Origin: Bin87 sp963663945
Lineage (GTDB): Bacteria; Chloroflexota; Dehalococcoidia; Lucifugimonadales; UBA3495
Direction: 5' to 3'
DNA: 64,000 bases
Assembly: GCA_963663945.1 (NCBI GenBank)
Contig: OY760687.1
Span: 1,550,001-1,614,000, forward strand
Shown here: positions 15,527 through 22,480 of the stretch, piece after piece
How the letters are laid out: each line of letters starts with the position of its first letter
How positions within the stretch are numbered: the stretch's first letter is position 1
Made by a program: the position numbers and the translations under genes
The notes under the pieces: generated by a model
What the model was told of the DNA's origin: nothing
Database searches by the model: none
Seen by the model: the letters and a program-made list of their open reading frames with translations, nothing else

Positions 15527-15936
15527 GCCAATCCTCACCCATAGAACCTTTCAACGAGCCGCCGGCGGCCATCGCCGACTATCGGCAGCAGGCCCGCGAG
15601 TTCCTGGTCAAAAGCCGCCAGTACCTAGCCGACGACGACCTCCATCAGGCCGCCGAAAAAGGCTGGGGGGCCGCAGCCTGGATGGCCAAAGCTGTCGCCG
15701 AAGCCCAGGGTTGGCAATATAAGCGCCACGAAGAGTTCGCGGACATCGTCAACCGCACCCGCGGGATGTCTGGCGACGAGCGATTACGGACGTATCGTCG
15801 CGTGGCCAACGAATTGCACGGGTACTTTTACACTCGCAAGAGGTTCTTGGATCCGGAAGACATCAGCGATGGTCTGGATCGGATCGCTGAGCTCCTCGAC
15901 ATCCTCGAACCCCTCACCCAAATCAGCACCACCTAG
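15523..15936 (+). CDS. HEPN/PaREP1-like helical protein
   Basis: This 137-residue all-helical protein resembles the PaREP1/HEPN-type family. The pattern is AREFLVKSRQYLADDDLHQA, then AEKGWGAAAWMAKAVAEAQG and a late aromatic stretch LHGYFYTRKRFLD. The classical HEPN RNase motif RxxxxH is not evident, although RRVANELH comes close (R, then H seven positions later). It overlaps the preceding small gene by four bases. HEPN-type proteins often pair with a small partner as toxin-antitoxin or nucleotide-binding modules, but the partner here has no nucleotidyltransferase motif. Confidence 0.55.
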   Translation: MSQSSPIEPFNEPPAAIADYRQQAREFLVKSRQYLADDDLHQAAEKGWGAAAWMAKAVAEAQGWQYKRHEEFADIVNRTRGMSGDERLRTYRRVANELHGYFYTRKRFLDPEDISDGLDRIAELLDILEPLTQISTT

Positions 15937-15945
15937 GAGTCACAC

Positions 15946-16974
15946 ATGACCAGCAGCGCAGAACGCCATGTTGAAACCGCCGACACCATCGAGGCTATCG
16001 AGGAATGCTTCCGCATGGGCTGGACCGACGGCCTTCCCGTCGTCCCGCCCGCTGACTATAAGGTCCGCGAGATGCTCTCGTTCGCCGGCCTCACCGGCGA
16101 GGAGGAACTGCTCAACCTCGACATGCGCAGCCGTGTCATCACATCCGAGAACGCCGCTGCCAACGCCGTAATGGCAGGCTGTGAGGCCGAGTACTTCCCG
16201 GTCCTCGTCACCGCCCTGCGCACCCTCGAGGAAGAGCGCAACTTCGTGAACATGGCGGCGTCCTCAACCAGTTCCCCCAGCATCCTCATGGTGCTCAATG
16301 GCCCGATCCGCGAGGCGCTTGGCATCAACAGCCGTGACGGTCTGTTCGGACCCGGCTTCCGCGCCAACGCCAGCATCGGCCGCGCCGTCCGCCTGTGCTT
16401 CATGAACGGCTTCGACGCCTGGCCCGGCCAACTCGACCGCGGCACACTGGGCACCCCGGCCAAGTACACCTTCTGTATCGCCGAAAACGAGGAGACCTCC
16501 CCGTGGGAGCCGCTGCACGTCAGTCGCGGCTTCGACGCCTCCGATAGCGTGGTTACCGTAGCCGTCGCCTACAACCCGGTCAGCGTGCCCAACAGCTACG
16601 CCCACAACGGCCGCGCCATTCTCCTCTCCATCTGCGACGCCCTGCGCTCCGCCGCCCTCGCCCATCGCTACCCCGCCCAGTGGGTCATCGTAATCGGACC
16701 CGAGCACGCCATCACCCTCCAGGGTGACGGCTGGACCCGGCGCGATATGCAGGACTTCCTCATTGAGAACAGTGGCCGGTCCCGCGCCGAGCTGGTGCGC
16801 CTCGGCTCCAAGCAGGGCCCGGAACAGCCTGGCGACGAGGAACTCATCATGCGCTGTGCCATCGACCCCAACGACATCCTCATCATGCACGGCGGTGGCA
16901 CCGGCGGCCGCTACAGCGCGATCATCGACACCACCGGCTACCGCATCCGCACCCGGAAGATCTCTGCCAACTAG
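15946..16974 (+). CDS. DGLPVVPP-motif protein next to the UGSC selenoprotein
   Basis: This 342-residue protein has no signal peptide and no firmly known function. Near the start it has CFRMGWTDGLPVVPPADYKV, a motif I associate with genes neighbouring UGSC selenoproteins. Later landmarks are a cysteine in VMAGCEAEYFP, the glycine-rich NSRDGLFGPGFRANASIGRA, VIVIGPEHAITLQGDGW and a closing HGGGTGGRYSAII segment that could bind a ligand. AGGAG precedes the ATG. It lies directly upstream of the selenoprotein on the same strand, which suggests a shared pathway or complex. Confidence 0.6.
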   Translation: MTSSAERHVETADTIEAIEECFRMGWTDGLPVVPPADYKVREMLSFAGLTGEEELLNLDMRSRVITSENAAANAVMAGCEAEYFPVLVTALRTLEEERNFVNMAASSTSSPSILMVLNGPIREALGINSRDGLFGPGFRANASIGRAVRLCFMNGFDAWPGQLDRGTLGTPAKYTFCIAENEETSPWEPLHVSRGFDASDSVVTVAVAYNPVSVPNSYAHNGRAILLSICDALRSAALAHRYPAQWVIVIGPEHAITLQGDGWTRRDMQDFLIENSGRSRAELVRLGSKQGPEQPGDEELIMRCAIDPNDILIMHGGGTGGRYSAIIDTTGYRIRTRKISAN

Positions 16975-17041
16975 TAGGCCGGGGGTTCAGATCGGTCGGC
17001 CGTCCTTTCGTAAGGGGTTACGCAAACCCGACATTTGACGG

Positions 17042-17047
17042 TACAAT
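17042..17047 (+). promoter_or_regulatory. -10-like element before the UGSC selenoprotein
   Basis: TACAAT lies 51 bases before the ATG at 17099. A weak TTACGC sits 18 bases upstream. The same GGTACAATTCG context recurs at 27991-28002 before an unrelated gene, which supports a promoter role. Confidence 0.35.
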
Positions 17048-17098
17048 TCGCTCACATAGTTCGTTTCATCCACACGCCCGCATCAACGGAGGTCACCC

Positions 17099-17659
17099 AT
17101 GACAACCGCCGAATCGAGCCGCCTCAGGCTCGTCAACCCCAAGGGCACCGAGCTGCCCCAGTCCGAATTCCGGATGAATGACCGCTCCTCCGGCCTTGCC
17201 GGCAAGCGCCTGGGCCTGATGGAAAACTCCAAGGCCAATGCCGACAAGCTCCTGGTCGAGCTCGGCAACATCCTCAACGAGCGCCACGGCTTCGCCGAGA
17301 TCAAGTTCTACGACAAGGGCCACGCCAGCCTGCCGGCCAAGCCGGATATGATCGACGAGATCTTGAGTGAGGTTGACTACCTCATCACCGGGGTTGGGGA
17401 TTGAGGGTCCTGCAGCTCGTGCAGTGTGCACGACGGAATCGACATGGAAAAGCGCGGCGTTCCTACCGCCGCCATCATTACCCACGTCTTTCTCAACACC
17501 GCCCAGGCCATGACCCGCATGATGGGTGTGCCCGACTACCGCTACGTCGTCGCTCAGCATCCCCTGTCCAGCCTCACTGACGAGCAGGTCAAGGCCCGCG
17601 CCGCCGAAATCGCCGACGAGGTGGAGTCGATACTGACCGGCCAGCCCGTCGCCGCCTAG
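17099..17659 (+). CDS. UGSC-family selenoprotein (in-frame TGA read as selenocysteine)
   Basis: Reading TGA at 17402-17404 as Sec gives a continuous 186-residue protein. The frame continues through UGSCSSCSVHDGID and MEKRGVPTAAIITHVF to TAG at 17657-17659. The N-terminal half (LRLVNPKGTELPQ, KRLGLMENSKANADKLL, VDYLITGVGD) and the USGC-type active site with Sec102 match the UGSC (seleno)protein family, thought to be thiol/selenol redox enzymes. A 7-bp hairpin with a GTG loop lies 20 bases after the TGA. GGAGG lies before the ATG. Ordinary gene callers would split this gene in two at 17404. An FlK-like thioesterase follows 25 bases later. The reaction is unknown. Confidence 0.9.
17417..17433 (+). 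promoter_or_regulatory. Bacterial SECIS-like hairpin of the UGSC gene
   Basis: TCGTGCA and TGCACGA pair perfectly around the loop GTG (17424-17426). The loop begins 20 bases after the TGA and starts with G, as bacterial SECIS hairpins bound by SelB require (loop about 16-37 bases downstream, G among its first two bases). Confidence 0.8.
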
Positions 17660-17684
17660 GCATCCGCGTTTCCGGGCCGCCGCA

Positions 17685-18083
17685 GTGGCGACTCCCGGCA
17701 CATCGCAACCGTCTCGCCTGCCCATAGACCCGGCCATCCGGCCCGGTCTGGCAGGCGAAACTCAATTGACCGTTGCCGCTGAACACCTGGCTCCCCATAC
17801 TCCCAAGTTCAGCACCCCGGCAATGGTCATGCTCATGGAGCAGGCCTCATATCAAGCGGTCCTGCCCCTGCTCCACCCGAGCCAGACCGTGGTCGGCTAC
17901 GAGGTAAACGTCAAGCACCTGGCCCCGGCAGATGCCGGATCAGTGGTCAGCGCGCGCTCCGTTCTCACCGACGTGTCCGGCAACAAGCTACGGTTCGAGG
18001 TGACAGTCCATCACGGTGATCTGTTGCTCGGGACCGCTGAGCACAAGATGGCCATCGTCACTCAGGCGGCATCTGGCAGTTGA
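17685..18083 (+). CDS. FlK-like hotdog thioesterase
   Basis: This 132-residue single-hotdog protein resembles fluoroacetyl-CoA thioesterase (FlK). The Thr-Glu-His set of FlK (T42, E50, H76) is matched by T44 in STPAM, E52 in MLMEQAS and H78 in VNVKHLAPA, with exactly the same spacing. It should hydrolyse an acyl-CoA in the cytosol, possibly a toxic or dead-end one. The start is GTG at 17685. It sits between the two selenoprotein genes, so it may remove a reactive acyl-CoA made or met by that pathway. Whether it acts on fluoroacetyl-CoA cannot be said. Confidence 0.75.
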   Translation: MATPGTSQPSRLPIDPAIRPGLAGETQLTVAAEHLAPHTPKFSTPAMVMLMEQASYQAVLPLLHPSQTVVGYEVNVKHLAPADAGSVVSARSVLTDVSGNKLRFEVTVHHGDLLLGTAEHKMAIVTQAASGS

Positions 18084-18132
18084 CCGCTGCCTGCTGCTCC
18101 AGCGCGCTGCCACATCCTTACTGGAGGTCCTC

Positions 18133-18699
18133 ATGTCCTGGATCCGCGAAACCGACGTCGCCGTCCCTGCGGTGATCAGTTGCATGTCCATCAACCCCGA
18201 CCTCATGGCGGCGGTGCAGAACCTCAACGCCAAGGCCACTTTCGGCTCGTCAGCGCTCACCCGCACGCAGGAGGAGGCCATTTCCACGGTGGTGTCCCTG
18301 GTCAACCGCTGCCGCTATTGAGCCGTCGCTCACGGAGGGTTCCTCCGTCAGCACTCCGGCGATCCCGAATACGCCAGCCACATCATTCACGACTACACCC
18401 AGGCCGATCTCGACCCGCAGACGCGAGCCATCCTCGATTACGCGGTCAAGCTCACCCTGACCCCGGCCTCCATGCAGGAATCTGACGTCGCCTTCCTGCG
18501 GTCAGTCGGTCTGACCGACGAGCAGGTGCTGTCCATCGTCGCCATCACCTGCGTGTTCAACTTCATGAACCGATTGGCCGACGGCCTCGGCGTTGAAATC
18601 CCCGAAGGTCGCGAGGCGATCATGGGCCAGTGGCTCTCCAGCGCAGCCAGGCAAACCCAGGACTGGCTGCTCTCACCCGACGCGGTGGCCGTGTCCTGA
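18133..18699 (+). CDS. AhpD-like peroxidase-related selenoprotein (CxxU motif)
   Basis: Reading TGA at 18319-18321 as Sec gives a 188-residue protein of the carboxymuconolactone-decarboxylase/AhpD superfamily, closest to the peroxidase-related enzyme group. The AhpD motif CxxCxxxH appears as C60-R-Y-U63-A-V-A-H67, so Sec replaces the second redox cysteine. The frame continues through GGFLRQHSGDPEYASHIIHD and VLSIVAITCVFNFMNRLADG to a normal TGA stop. GGAGG lies eight bases before the ATG. A perfect hairpin follows the Sec codon by 18 bases. The expected role is hydroperoxide or disulfide reduction. Cutting at the TGA would leave two meaningless fragments. Confidence 0.9.
18332..18348 (+). promoter_or_regulatory. 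Bacterial SECIS-like hairpin of the AhpD-like gene
   Basis: ACGGAGG and CCTCCGT pair perfectly around the loop GTT (18339-18341), which starts with G 18 bases after the TGA. Stem length, loop size and distance match those of the UGSC gene hairpin although the sequences are unrelated. Confidence 0.8.
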
Positions 18700-18752
18700 C
18701 CTCACAAACCTCGAGGCAACGATCGTTCGACCGACACTTTCGCGGAGGACCC

Positions 18753-19580
18753 ATGACGCTCCTACCATCCGGCCGGCCCCGTCTGCAGGATAAAGTCGCC
18801 ATCGTTACCGGCGCCGGATCCAGTGGCCCCGGTGTCGGCACTGGCAAAGCCGCATCCATTCTCTTCGCTCGCGAAGGCGCTCGAGTCCTTCTGGTCGACC
18901 GCAACCTCCAGGCCGCCGAGGAGACCCTCGCCGTGATCCACGAGGAGGGCGGGGAGGCCTCTGTTATCGCCGCCGATGTAACCTCCGCGGCCGACTGCGA
19001 GGCCATTATGGACGCTGCTGTGGACCGCTACGGCGCGCTGCACGTGCTCTTCAATAACGTCGGCATCACCGGGCCCGGAACCCCCACCGATGTGGAGGAA
19101 TCCGTGTGGGACAACGTCCTGGACGTCAACCTCAAAAGCATGATGCTCACCACCAAGTACGCGGCCTCGAAGATGATCGACGCGGGCGGCGGCAGCATCA
19201 TCAACATGTCGTCCATCGCCGGCGTTCGCGCTGGTAGCGGCCTCGCCAGCATCCCCTACTCGGCTTCCAAGTCCGGCGTCATCGGCATGTCCGAGACCAT
19301 GGCCGTCCACCTCGGCCGCGACAACATCCGCGTAAACGTCATCGCCCCGGGCCACATCTACACCCCCATGGTGGCCGGCGCCATGGCTGAGGAAACCCGC
19401 GAAAATCGCCGAAAGGCCGGCCCGCTCGGGGTCGAGGGCAACGCTTGGGATATTGCCTACGCCGCCCTGTTCCTCGCCAGCGATGAGGCGCGGTGGGTTT
19501 CGGGGATTGTGCTCCCCGTCGACGCCGGGCTGCTCGCCGCCACGCCTCTCGCGATGTACAACCGCATCCGCGACGAGTAG
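18753..19580 (+). CDS. Short-chain dehydrogenase/reductase
   Basis: This 275-residue classical SDR has the nucleotide-binding pattern VAIVTGAGSSGPGVG, NNVG, catalytic Ser in NMSSIAG, and the YxxxK motif YSASK. The C-terminal region NVIAPGHIYTPM shapes the substrate pocket. GGAGG lies seven bases before the ATG. It is the last gene of the run that holds both selenoproteins, with a strong terminator about 40 bases after its stop. The substrate is unknown. Confidence 0.9.
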   Translation: MTLLPSGRPRLQDKVAIVTGAGSSGPGVGTGKAASILFAREGARVLLVDRNLQAAEETLAVIHEEGGEASVIAADVTSAADCEAIMDAAVDRYGALHVLFNNVGITGPGTPTDVEESVWDNVLDVNLKSMMLTTKYAASKMIDAGGGSIINMSSIAGVRAGSGLASIPYSASKSGVIGMSETMAVHLGRDNIRVNVIAPGHIYTPMVAGAMAEETRENRRKAGPLGVEGNAWDIAYAALFLASDEARWVSGIVLPVDAGLLAATPLAMYNRIRDE

Positions 19581-19620
19581 CCGTCGGTCCCCCCGACACT
19601 GCCAATCAATCACCGAACCA

Positions 19621-19645
19621 CGGCCCCGCCAATCCTGCGGGGCCG
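19621..19645 (+). terminator. Rho-independent terminator of the selenoprotein region
   Basis: CGGCCCCGC and GCGGGGCCG form a 9-bp GC-rich stem with a 7-base loop, followed by CATCTTTAT. It also lies downstream of the convergent CoA-transferase gene, so it may work both ways. Confidence 0.7.
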
Positions 19646-19773
19646 CATCTTTATCGGCGCGGCCCACCCACGCAATGATCAACGGGGCTCAGATCCGCCG
19701 GCACCACGACGTCAACCAGCTGATATCGCGGGTGCGCGCTGACAATCCGGTCAAGCCTGCAACAACCGCCGCG

Positions 19774-21027
19774 TCAGTAAATCACCCCTTCCGCTTCCAA
19801 CCGCTCGATCTCGCTGTTCGGCATCCCCAGCAACTGCCCGAACACGTACGCGTTGTCCTCGCCGATGTTGCTGTACTTGCCGAACGGTATGGGCGTTGCC
19901 GACATCTTCGCCGGTATCGACCACGAAACGCTCTCGCCCTCGGTCCACTCCGTCGCCTTCACATCCCGTTGTGCTTCCCAGTATTGGGTGTCCTGGTAAA
20001 ACTGCCGCGACTTCAGGTGCGCGTTTTCGTTCAGGTCCTGCCCCTGCGACACCATCCCGGCTGGAACTCCCGCCGCTTGCAGCTTTTCCATCAGATCCAG
20101 TGACTCGTGCTGCCGTGTCCAATCGGCGATCCCGGCGTCCAGCGTGTCCTCGTTGCGCCGGCGGCCCAGTCGTGTTTCGTATTCCGCGGCCGCCGCCCAT
20201 TCCGGATCGCCCATCGCCTTGCGGAGCTGCACCCACTGCTCGTCGTCCGAAACCGCGATCGCAATGTATCGGTCCTCGCCCGCGCACGCGTACACGTTGT
20301 GCGGCACGGCCCAGGCGTCCCGGTTGCCCCGTCGCTGCGGGCCTCGTCCGTTCACCTGGTAGTCCAGCAGCGCCGGCCCGCCGGTGGCCACTCCGGATTT
20401 GAAGATCGAGGACTCCAGCGTCGCCGTCTTCCCGGTCAGGTTACGCCGCATCAGTGCGGCGATGATTCCCGCCGGCTGGAACACCCCGGTGTGGTAGTCC
20501 GAGTAGGACGTGTTGACCACCCCCGGGGGCTCGTCCGGCAGCCCGGTCATCAGCGAAACTCCGGACAGGTGCTGGACCAGTATCCCGAAGGACTTGTAGG
20601 TGTAATACGGTCCGTGTCCCCCCAGCCCGGTCTGCCACATGATGATCGCGTCCGGTCTCTGCTTCCGGATTTCCGGAAAGTCGATCCCCCAGCGATCCAG
20701 CACGTTGCGCCTGAAGTTGGTCATAATAACGTCGCTGATCCGCACCATCTCCAGCATCAGATCCCGCCCCGCCTCGGTTCGCACGTCCAGCGTGATCCGA
20801 CGCTTCCCGCGCTGGTACTCCGGCTGGCCGGCCCCTCTCGACCACGCCGGGATGAACGACATCTCGTCCAGCACCTTGTTCGTCTCGACCTTGATCACCT
20901 CCGCCCCGAGAGAACCCAGGATCCTCCCCGTCAGCGGCAGCGCCACGTAAGGGCCGAATTCCACCACCCGAATGCCCGACAACGCGGACGGCCCAACTTG
21001 CGGTAGCTGCGTGACGCTGCTGGTCAT
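19774..21027 (-). CDS. Class III CoA-transferase (CaiB/BaiF family)
   Basis: This 417-residue cytosolic enzyme moves CoA between carboxylic acids. Family landmarks are GIRVVEFGPYVALPLTGRIL, LGAEVIKVE, the NFR segment and the aspartate that forms the acyl-anhydride, by eye D177 in TSYSDYHTG. GAGGAG lies seven bases before the ATG. A second class III gene lies 55 bases upstream on the same strand, so the two may form a heteromer or act in one pathway. Confidence 0.88.
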   Translation of the reverse strand: MTSSVTQLPQVGPSALSGIRVVEFGPYVALPLTGRILGSLGAEVIKVETNKVLDEMSFIPAWSRGAGQPEYQRGKRRITLDVRTEAGRDLMLEMVRISDVIMTNFRRNVLDRWGIDFPEIRKQRPDAIIMWQTGLGGHGPYYTYKSFGILVQHLSGVSLMTGLPDEPPGVVNTSYSDYHTGVFQPAGIIAALMRRNLTGKTATLESSIFKSGVATGGPALLDYQVNGRGPQRRGNRDAWAVPHNVYACAGEDRYIAIAVSDDEQWVQLRKAMGDPEWAAAAEYETRLGRRRNEDTLDAGIADWTRQHESLDLMEKLQAAGVPAGMVSQGQDLNENAHLKSRQFYQDTQYWEAQRDVKATEWTEGESVSWSIPAKMSATPIPFGKYSNIGEDNAYVFGQLLGMPNSEIERLEAEGVIY

Positions 21028-21082
21028 TCCCTCACTCCTCGATGGCCCCGAGCCATCCTGCTCTCGCCTGGCAACATGCCAA

Positions 21083-22330
21083 TCAGATCACGTTATCGGC
21101 TTTTAGTTGGGCGATGTCTTCTGCGGTCATTCCCAACTCGCCCTGGTACACCGCGACGTTGTCCGCGCCCAGTGCTGGCGCCGGCCGGCGCCGCGCCGAT
21201 ACTTCCTCGCTATGAAATATACCCAGCGGGTACTTGATGGTCCCGATAGACCCGTCTTCGTGCTCGATGTCATACCAGAATCCCGACTCCGCCAGTTGCG
21301 GGTCGGCCAGGAGGTCCGCCACCTCGTTCACCGGCAGGAACACCAGGTTCCGCCTCTGCCCCTCGTGGAACAATTCCTGCACCGTGAAGTTCTCCGCAAA
21401 CTCCAGGAACAGCGCGGTGATGATGTCGATGTGCTCCGCCCGGTCCTGGTTCCCTCCCCGGTACGCCTCGTTGAGCACCTCGTCGTTCCCGGTCACCTCG
21501 TGGATCCACTCCGCCAGCGCGTCCCACTCCCGGGGTGTTATCACACCGGCAGCGATCCAGCCGTCCTGGCACGGGTACGCCCCCAGCGGAATGACCAGCG
21601 TGGAGTTGGTGCCCACCCGCGTCACGTTCTGACCCAGCTTCCTCCACAGCAGCGCCGGATGCGCGTCCGTGTAGTAGGTGATCAGCGCCTCCTGAGAGGA
21701 CACGTCGATGTGCTGACCCACGCCTCCATCGGCAAAGTCCCGGTAGTACAGCGCCGCCAGTATTCCAACCGCGGCGTACTGCGCCCCTGGATAGTGGCTG
21801 TGCTCGTTTCCCTGCCGCACCGGCGGCTCGTCTGGCTCCCCGGTGATCTGCATGTACCCGCTGGCCGCCATCACCACCAGGTCGTCGCCCGCGTAATCCG
21901 CCCACTCGCCAGTGGACCCGAAAGGCGTCACCGACGCCATGACCAACCCGGGGTTATCGCCGCGCAGGTCATCGTACCCAATGCCTCGATCGGTCAGGTA
22001 ATGGCGGTCGTAGCTCTCGATGATGACGTCGGCGTCCGCAGCCAAACGCCGGAAAACACCGCGCCCCGCATCGGTCTCCAGGTCCAGCGTGATCGATCGC
22101 TTGTTGGTGTTGTAGAAAAGGAAATCCAGGCTCTGCTCGCCATCGGATACGTCTCCAGGATACGGCCCCAGCGTCCGCGAAGGGTCTCCTGATGGCGGTT
22201 CCACCTTCACCACGTCCGCGCCGTAATCTGCCAGCAGTCGGCCGCAGAACGCGGCTCGTCGGTCCGTCAAATCCAGGATCCGGTAAGGCGGTATCAGGTG
22301 CTCGCCAGTGTATTCGTCGAACCGAGGCAT
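21083..22330 (-). CDS. Class III CoA-transferase paralogue with His at the catalytic Asp position
   Basis: This 415-residue member of the CaiB/BaiF family has RILDLTDRRAAFCGRLL, YGADVVKVEPPSGDP, a KRSITLDLETDAG core and a C-terminal ALGADNVAVYQGELG. The segment that should carry the anhydride-forming Asp reads GNEHSHYPGAQ, and alignment to its neighbour (SDYHTG) puts H179 where D177 stands. If correct, it is inactive alone or is the non-catalytic half of a heterodimer. It is transcribed ahead of the Asp-bearing gene. Substrates are unknown. Confidence 0.82.
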   Translation of the reverse strand: MPRFDEYTGEHLIPPYRILDLTDRRAAFCGRLLADYGADVVKVEPPSGDPSRTLGPYPGDVSDGEQSLDFLFYNTNKRSITLDLETDAGRGVFRRLAADADVIIESYDRHYLTDRGIGYDDLRGDNPGLVMASVTPFGSTGEWADYAGDDLVVMAASGYMQITGEPDEPPVRQGNEHSHYPGAQYAAVGILAALYYRDFADGGVGQHIDVSSQEALITYYTDAHPALLWRKLGQNVTRVGTNSTLVIPLGAYPCQDGWIAAGVITPREWDALAEWIHEVTGNDEVLNEAYRGGNQDRAEHIDIITALFLEFAENFTVQELFHEGQRRNLVFLPVNEVADLLADPQLAESGFWYDIEHEDGSIGTIKYPLGIFHSEEVSARRRPAPALGADNVAVYQGELGMTAEDIAQLKADNVI

Positions 22331-22480
22331 TGGCTGTAATTCTCCGTGTCCGTGATGCCGAACCCTGCCGGCTGCGTCCCGTCAATTTATCGCCGCCCAA
22401 TCGCGGTGTCAAAAGGCAAACTGCGAATACACCACCGCTATAATGGGTTCCGCCCACATTCTTGACCGTTGAGAGCACCC

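Noticed and set aside
17099..17404. Two separate short ORFs (17099-17404 and 17426-17659) instead of one gene
   Set aside because: The TGA between them lies on the Sec position of the UGSC motif, both parts are in the same frame, and a SECIS-like hairpin follows; one selenoprotein explains everything better.
18319..18699. Nonsense mutation making the AhpD-like gene a pseudogene
   Set aside because: The TGA replaces the redox cysteine exactly, downstream sequence is intact for 125 codons, and a hairpin of the right form follows.
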